Positions 34,565-39,097 of a DNA stretch of 39,097 nucleotides are shown piece after piece. The stretch comes from Pseudomonadota bacterium. GTDB taxonomy: Bacteria; Pseudomonadota; Gammaproteobacteria; Steroidobacterales; Steroidobacteraceae. The translations under genes and the position numbers were made by a program. The notes beneath the pieces are model-generated. The model saw only the letters and a program-made list of their open reading frames with translations. It was not told the DNA's origin and searched no databases. Every line of letters starts with the position of its first letter. The first letter of the stretch is position 1. The DNA is taken from positions 1 to 39,097 of the forward strand of contig JANYAE010000080.1 in the NCBI GenBank assembly GCA_025355105.1, in the 5' to 3' direction.

Positions 34565-37279
34565 TCAGGCGCGCAGGTCAAGTGCGCCCTTGAGCGCGGC
34601 CTCGACCCGGCTGCGCGCGGCGCCGTCGAGCGGCTTGCCCTCGACGTCCGCCACGTAGAACACGTCCTCGGCGCGCTCGCCGACAGTGACGATCCGCGCG
34701 CCGAGCAGCTGCACGCGCTCGCGGATGAACACCTTGCCGACCTCCGACAGCAGTCCCGGCCGGTCGGCGGCCACGAGCTCGAGCACGGCGCGGCCGTTGC
34801 GCTCGTCGTCGGTCCAGCTGATCTGCGTCGGCGTCGTGAACATCCTGACCTGGCGCGGCGCGCGGCGGGTCACCTTGTAGCTGGTCGCGGCGTCGTCGCG
34901 CAGGCTGCGGAACAGGCCCTGCTCGATCTCGTGGACGCGGGTGCGATCGGCGATCGCGCCGCCGGTGTCCTCGAGCACCAGGTAGGTCTCGACGCTGAAG
35001 CCGTTGGCGGTCGGCGTGATGCGGGCGTCCAGAATCGTCAGGCCCATCTGGTCGAGCACCGCGGTGGCGCGCCCGAAGCTGTGCTGGCGGCGCTGCGTGT
35101 AGCTGAAGATCGCGGTGCCGCCGCGCGCGGTCTCCTGGCGCACCGCGACCAGCGGCTCCTCGTCGAAGGGATCGCGGCCGGCCAGCAGCGAGGTGTGCCA
35201 GGCGATCTCCTCGGCGGTGTGACGCAGGAAGTAGGCGCCGGTCAGCGTCTTCCAGACGCGTTCGACCTCGGAGGTCGGCACGCCGTCGCGCGCCAGGATC
35301 TCGCTGGCCTCGGTCTGCGTCTCGGCGATCAGCTCGGCCTCGCCGAGCGGGCTCTCGAGTCCGCGCCGCAGCGCCCGCCGCGTGCGCTCGTAGAATTCCT
35401 CGAACAGCGACGCCTTCCAGGTGTTCCAGAGCTTGGGGTTGGTGCCGCGCACGTCGGCCACGGTCAGCACGTACAGGTAGTCGAGGTGGGTCGGGTCGCC
35501 GACGCTGCGCGCGAACTCGTTGACCACCTCGGGGTCGGTGATGTCCTGCTTCTGCGCGGTGACCGACAGCAGCAGGTGGTGGCGCACCAGCCACGCCACC
35601 AGGCGCGCGTCGTAGCGCGACAGACCCTGCTCGAGGCAGAAGGCCTCGGCATCGACCGCGCCAAGCTCGGAGTGATCGCCGCCGCGGCCTTTGGCGATGT
35701 CGTGAAAGAGTCCCGCGAGATAGGCGATCTCCGGCCGCGGCAGCGTGCGAAACAGCGCCGACAGCTTCGGAAACTCGTGGTCGAAGCGCTCGAGCGCGAA
35801 GCGCCGCAGGTTGCGGAGCACGAACAGCGTGTGCGCGTCGACCGTGTAGGCGTGGAACAGGTCGTACTGCATCCGCCCGACGATGCGGCCGAAGGCCGGG
35901 ATGTAGCGACCGAGCACGCCGTAGAGGTTCATGCGCCGCAGCGCGCGGGTCACGCCCTCGGGCTCGCGCAGGATCTCGAGGAACAGCCGGTGGTGGCGCG
36001 GGTTCTGGCGGAACTCCTCGTCGATCAGCCACAGGTGCCGCTGCAGGCTGCGGATCGTCGCGGCGCGCACGCCCTTCAGCTCCGGGTTCTGGCACAGCAC
36101 CTGGAACAACTCGAGCACCGCCGACGGCGCGCGCAGGAAAACGTCGTCGTTGACGACCTCGAGGTACTCGTTGCGCACCTGGAAGCGCGGCGTCAGCGGC
36201 AGCGGCAGCGTCGGGCTCGGGTTCAGGATCGCCTCGCTGAACAGCTGCAGCAGCATCTCGTTCAGCAGCTGGATGTCCATGACGGTGCGGTAGTAGCGCT
36301 GCATGAACTGCTCGACCGCGAGCGTGTAGGTCGCATCCTCGTAGCCGAACTGGTGCGCGAGCCGGATCTGGTGGTCGAACAGCAGCCGGTCCTCGCGCCG
36401 CCCGGTGAGCACGTGCAGCGCGAAGCGGATCTTCCACAGGAAGGCGAGCGAGTTCTTGAGCTTCCTGAGCTCGTTGCGCGTCAGGAAGCCGTGCTCGAGC
36501 AGCTGGTCGAGGGTCTCGGCGCCGAAGTGGCGCTTCGCCACCCAGGCGATCGTCTGGATGTCCCTGAGGCCGCCGGGGCTCGCCTTGACGTTCGGCTCGA
36601 GGTTGTAGGCGGTGTCGTGGAAGCGCTGGTGGCGCTGCTGCTGCTCCTTGACCTTGCCCTCGTAGAAATCGGCGGCGCTCCAGATGTGATCAGGCGCGAG
36701 TGCCTTCTTCATGGCCGCGAACAGCGGCTCCGGGCCGTCCAGCAGGCGCGCCTCGAGCAGCGTCGTCGCCACCGAGATGTCGGCGAGGCTTTCCTGCTGG
36801 CAGTCGTCGATGGTGCGAACGCTGTGGCCGACCTCGAGGCCGATGTCCCAGAGAAAGGTCAGGAAGCGCTCGAGGTCCGCCTGCCACGGCGCGCCCTCGC
36901 TCTTCGGCAGCAGCACCATGACGTCGATGTCGGAGCACGGGTGCAGCTCGCCGCGGCCGTAGCCGCCGACCGCGATCAGCGCGAGCTCGCCGCGGTGCGA
37001 GCCGGTGTGCAACTTCCACGCGCGGGTCAGGACCAGGTCGACGAGCTGCGCCCGGTCGCGGACCAGGTATTCGACCGGTTCATCGGCGGCGAAGCGCGCC
37101 TTGAGCCCCTCGTGGGCCTCCTCAAGCACCGCCTTGAAGGCGCCGATGGCCGCGGCCGGGACGGTCAGCGTGATCGCCGCGAGCCGCTCGGCGAAGCCCT
37201 CGAGCGCCGGCCAAGGTGGCGGCGGCGGGCTCTGCGGCGCAACGTCGTCGGCGTCGATCGGGATCCGCTCGATGTTCAC
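34565..37279 (-). CDS. glnD: Bifunctional [protein-PII] uridylyltransferase/uridylyl-removing enzyme
   Basis: 904-residue nitrogen sensor that adds UMP to PII proteins when glutamine is low and removes it when glutamine is high. The nucleotidyltransferase domain shows VGGYGRGELHPCSDIDVMVL (about 104-124). A central region contains LKASPGGLRDIQTIAW. The HD domain has LAGLFHDIAKGRGGDHSELG (about 516-536) and VRHHLLLS. Two ACT domains at the C-terminus sense glutamine (VFSYTQRRQHSFGRATAVLD-like and LELVAADRPGLLSEVGKVF). The start is GTG at 37279, 6 bases after the map stop, so it is part of a map-glnD-dapC-dapD transcript. Confidence 0.97.
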   Translation of the reverse strand: MNIERIPIDADDVAPQSPPPPPWPALEGFAERLAAITLTVPAAAIGAFKAVLEEAHEGLKARFAADEPVEYLVRDRAQLVDLVLTRAWKLHTGSHRGELALIAVGGYGRGELHPCSDIDVMVLLPKSEGAPWQADLERFLTFLWDIGLEVGHSVRTIDDCQQESLADISVATTLLEARLLDGPEPLFAAMKKALAPDHIWSAADFYEGKVKEQQQRHQRFHDTAYNLEPNVKASPGGLRDIQTIAWVAKRHFGAETLDQLLEHGFLTRNELRKLKNSLAFLWKIRFALHVLTGRREDRLLFDHQIRLAHQFGYEDATYTLAVEQFMQRYYRTVMDIQLLNEMLLQLFSEAILNPSPTLPLPLTPRFQVRNEYLEVVNDDVFLRAPSAVLELFQVLCQNPELKGVRAATIRSLQRHLWLIDEEFRQNPRHHRLFLEILREPEGVTRALRRMNLYGVLGRYIPAFGRIVGRMQYDLFHAYTVDAHTLFVLRNLRRFALERFDHEFPKLSALFRTLPRPEIAYLAGLFHDIAKGRGGDHSELGAVDAEAFCLEQGLSRYDARLVAWLVRHHLLLSVTAQKQDITDPEVVNEFARSVGDPTHLDYLYVLTVADVRGTNPKLWNTWKASLFEEFYERTRRALRRGLESPLGEAELIAETQTEASEILARDGVPTSEVERVWKTLTGAYFLRHTAEEIAWHTSLLAGRDPFDEEPLVAVRQETARGGTAIFSYTQRRQHSFGRATAVLDQMGLTILDARITPTANGFSVETYLVLEDTGGAIADRTRVHEIEQGLFRSLRDDAATSYKVTRRAPRQVRMFTTPTQISWTDDERNGRAVLELVAADRPGLLSEVGKVFIRERVQLLGARIVTVGERAEDVFYVADVEGKPLDGAARSRVEAALKGALDLRA

Positions 37280-37285
37280 CGCACC

Positions 37286-38092
37286 TCAGGTGCTGCCGGC
37301 GGCAGGGTCCCGCTCGCCGGCGCCGAGCGTCAGGACCTCGAAACCGGTCGGCGTGACCAGCACTGTGTGCTCCCACTGGGCCGAAAGCGAATGGTCCTTG
37401 GTGACGACGGTCCAGGCGTCGGGCAGAAGCCGCACGTGCCGCTTGCCGGCGTTGACCATCGGCTCGATGGTGAAGGTCATGCCGCTGACCAGCTCCGCGC
37501 CGGTGCCGGGATCGCCGTAGTGGAGCACCTGCGGATCCTCGTGGAAGACCCGGCCGATGCCGTGGCCGCAGTACTCGCGGACCACCGAGAAGCCCTGTCC
37601 CTCGACGAAGCTCTGGATGCGGTAGCCGATGTCGCCCAGCCGGACACCCGGTCGGACCGTGCGGATGCCGATCCAGAGGGCCTCGCGGCAGATGTCCAGC
37701 AGTCGCTTGGCCTGCACCGAGGGCGCGCCGACCGCGAACATCCGCGACGAGTCGCCGTGCCAGCCATCCTTGATGACCGTGACGTCCACGTTGATGATGT
37801 CGCCCGTCTTCAAGCGCTTGTCACCCGGAATTCCGTGGCAAACCACGTGGTTGACCGAGGTGCAGATCGACTTCGGAAAGCCCTTGTAATTGAGCGGCGC
37901 CGGAATGGCCTGCTGGACCTTGACGATGTAGTCGTGGCAGATCCGGTCCAGCTCGTCGGTCGTGATGCCGGCGACCACGTGCGGCCCGAGCATGTCGAGG
38001 ACGTCGGCGGTCAGCCGGCCTGCCAGGCGCATCGCGTCCTGCTCGGCTGCGGTCTTCGGGGTCACGGTGGGATATTCGGTGCGGCGCAGCAT
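37286..38092 (-). CDS. map: Methionine aminopeptidase, type I
   Basis: Removes the initiator methionine from new proteins. 268 residues with all five metal ligands in place: INVDVT and HGDSSR (aspartates), GHGIGRVFHE (His), MTFTIEP (Glu) and WEHTVLV (Glu). SVNHVVCHGIP carries the conserved substrate-side histidine. The last 15 or so residues are a short Gly/Pro tail. ATG 38092 is divergent from rpsB, the standard arrangement in this group. It probably leads the map-glnD-dapC-dapD transcript; its own promoter was not resolved. Confidence 0.97.
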   Translation of the reverse strand: MLRRTEYPTVTPKTAAEQDAMRLAGRLTADVLDMLGPHVVAGITTDELDRICHDYIVKVQQAIPAPLNYKGFPKSICTSVNHVVCHGIPGDKRLKTGDIINVDVTVIKDGWHGDSSRMFAVGAPSVQAKRLLDICREALWIGIRTVRPGVRLGDIGYRIQSFVEGQGFSVVREYCGHGIGRVFHEDPQVLHYGDPGTGAELVSGMTFTIEPMVNAGKRHVRLLPDAWTVVTKDHSLSAQWEHTVLVTPTGFEVLTLGAGERDPAAGST

Positions 38093-38118
38093 GGAATCCG
38101 GGGGAACGGGCTAAACCG

Positions 38119-38147
38119 TTGTTTGTACGGGGCAAGCATGGTATAAA
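38119..38147 (+). promoter_or_regulatory. Promoter of rpsB
   Basis: TTGTTT (38119-38124), a 17-base spacer and TATAAA (38142-38147) form a plausible sigma70-type promoter pointing to rpsB. A start near 38154 gives a leader of about 160 bases, consistent with the long regulatory leaders known before rpsB. Confidence 0.55.
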
Positions 38148-38153
38148 GCGCGG

Positions 38154-38314
38154 CGTTTTTTGGCAACGAAATCCACACGCGTATCGCCCCACGGCCTCGG
38201 CCGCAGGGTCACTGTGCGGACGGGTGCCGGTCGGCCCGCCTTGCGAGCGTCGCAGGGCCCCCGAACGGTTTCCGCACAGCATACGCGGAGGGCCTAACCC
38301 GGGAGTCTATGACT
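38154..38314 (+). promoter_or_regulatory. Structured 5' leader of rpsB, S2-autoregulation candidate
   Basis: The leader holds a long-range 9-bp perfect pairing between CTGTGCGGA (38212-38220) and TCCGCACAG (38271-38279). It encloses a 50-base GC-rich region able to fold further. GGGAG at 38301-38305 is the ribosome-binding site. In gammaproteobacteria S2 represses its own mRNA through such a leader. The pairing is visible here; the regulatory role is from family knowledge. Confidence 0.5.
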
Positions 38315-39097
38315 ATGACCAGCGTGTCCATGCGACAGATGCTGGAAGCGGGCGTGCACTTCGGTCACCAAACCCGCTTCTGGAACCCGAAGATGGCCCC
38401 CTTCATCTTCGGTGAACGCAACAAGATCCACATCATCAATCTCGAGAAGACGCAGCCGATGTTCGCGGAGGCTGCCGGCTTCATCAAGTCGGTCGTCGGC
38501 GACGGCGGCAAGGTGCTGTTCGTCGGCACCAAGCGCTCGGCCCGCGAGGCCGTGCAGCGCGAGGCGGCGCGCGCCAGCATGCCCTACGTCAACCAGCGTT
38601 GGCTCGGCGGCATGCTCACCAATTTCAAGACCATCCGCCAGTCGATCAAGCGGCTCGCCGAGCTTGAGGAGCTGACCTCGACCGGCGCGCTCGAGCGCCG
38701 TGGCAAGAAGGAAGCGCAGGTGCTGCGCCGCGAGATGGACAAGCTGCTGCGCAGCCTCGGCGGCATCAAAGACATGTCAGCCCTGCCGGATGCGCTGTTC
38801 GTCGTCGACGTCGGCCACGAGCAGATCGCGATCCACGAGGCCAAGAAGCTCGGCATCCCGGTGGTGGCGATCGTCGACACCAACTGCTCGCCGGACGACG
38901 TCGACTACGTGATCCCGGGCAACGACGACGCGATGCGGGCGATCAACCTGTACGCGACCGCGATCGCCGACGCCGTGCTCGACGGCAAGTCCGCGACGCC
39001 GTCGATCCCGACCGGCGAGGACGAGTTCGTCGAGCTCGACGACGCCGGCAACCCGCGCCGCAAGAACGCCAACCGGCGCCGCGCGGCGCCGCCGGCC
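38315..39097 (+). CDS. rpsB: 30S ribosomal protein S2 (partial, runs off the window)
   Basis: Component of the small ribosomal subunit that anchors S1 to the 30S. The reading frame is open for 261 codons to the end of the window, so the C-terminus is missing. Signature blocks: [59 protein letters not shown] and [20 protein letters not shown]. The visible part ends in a basic Arg/Asn tail, so the stop should be close. Three in-frame ATGs are possible: 38309 is only three bases from GGGAG, while 38315 is nine bases from it, so I prefer 38315. tsf normally follows. Confidence 0.95.
   Translation, partial: MTSVSMRQMLEAGVHFGHQTRFWNPKMAPFIFGERNKIHIINLEKTQPMFAEAAGFIKSVVGDGGKVLFVGTKRSAREAVQREAARASMPYVNQRWLGGMLTNFKTIRQSIKRLAELEELTSTGALERRGKKEAQVLRREMDKLLRSLGGIKDMSALPDALFVVDVGHEQIAIHEAKKLGIPVVAIVDTNCSPDDVDYVIPGNDDAMRAINLYATAIADAVLDGKSATPSIPTGEDEFVELDDAGNPRRKNANRRRAAPPA

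Noticed and set aside
34931..38146. 1071-codon plus-strand open frame opposite glnD and map
   Set aside because: Its translation is Arg/Val/Asp/Gln-rich with no domain, exactly the pattern of a mirror frame of GC-rich genes. The minus-strand frame contains complete GlnD and Map motifs.

Overview
The window is a GC-rich chromosomal segment from a gammaproteobacterium, most likely a Xanthomonadales, Nevskiales or Steroidobacterales relative. This is inferred from the gene content (DusA, TsaB, PhoBR, GTP-type PEP carboxykinase) and from the rpsB / map-glnD-dapC-dapD order at the right end. No rRNA, tRNA, CRISPR array, insertion sequence or prophage gene is visible. Almost all of the sequence is chromosomal protein-coding DNA.

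Layout. (1) 1-3841: the tail of an unidentified gene, dusA, a small adenylate cyclase-FHA fusion behind a TATAAT-type promoter that would give an almost leaderless mRNA, and a convergent GTP-dependent PEP carboxykinase. (2) 4229-9734, minus strand: six exported-protein genes, most of them tightly overlapping. They encode three related secreted subunits, a small secreted protein, a periplasmic chaperone-like protein and a 675-residue outer-membrane barrel protein with a C-terminal Ig-like repeat. The locus has the logic of a chaperone-usher system but lacks recognisable usher, PapD or spore-coat-U signatures, and it is the best candidate here for an undescribed system. (3) 10296-12964: a DinG/YoaA-type Fe-S helicase overlapping tsaB. 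(4) 13065-17088: phoB and phoR behind a clear Pho box, then a metallophosphoesterase of the PlcP type and a GT4 glycosyltransferase of the Agt type. This pair is known from phospholipid-to-glycolipid replacement during phosphate starvation. (5) 17494-23372: a three-gene RND efflux system (pump, adaptor, outer-membrane factor). (6) 23528-32513: a general porin with a textbook terminator, a divergent phoU-dsbB pair, dapE on the minus strand, and pstC-pstA-pstB-phoU2 behind a second Pho box; pstS is absent. (7) 32540-39097: dapD, dapC, glnD and map on the minus strand, and divergent rpsB (cut by the window edge) with a structured leader.

The main theme is phosphate. The sensor-regulator pair, the Pst membrane and ATPase subunits, two PhoU proteins, a possible anion porin and a lipid-remodelling pair lie within about 20 kb. 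The Pho boxes of phoB and pstC share the same geometry, with six bases between box and -10 element. A second theme is lysine/peptidoglycan precursor synthesis (dapE, dapC, dapD) next to nitrogen sensing (glnD). Starts given here differ from the longest open frame where ribosome-binding site, promoter position or family length argued for a shorter protein.
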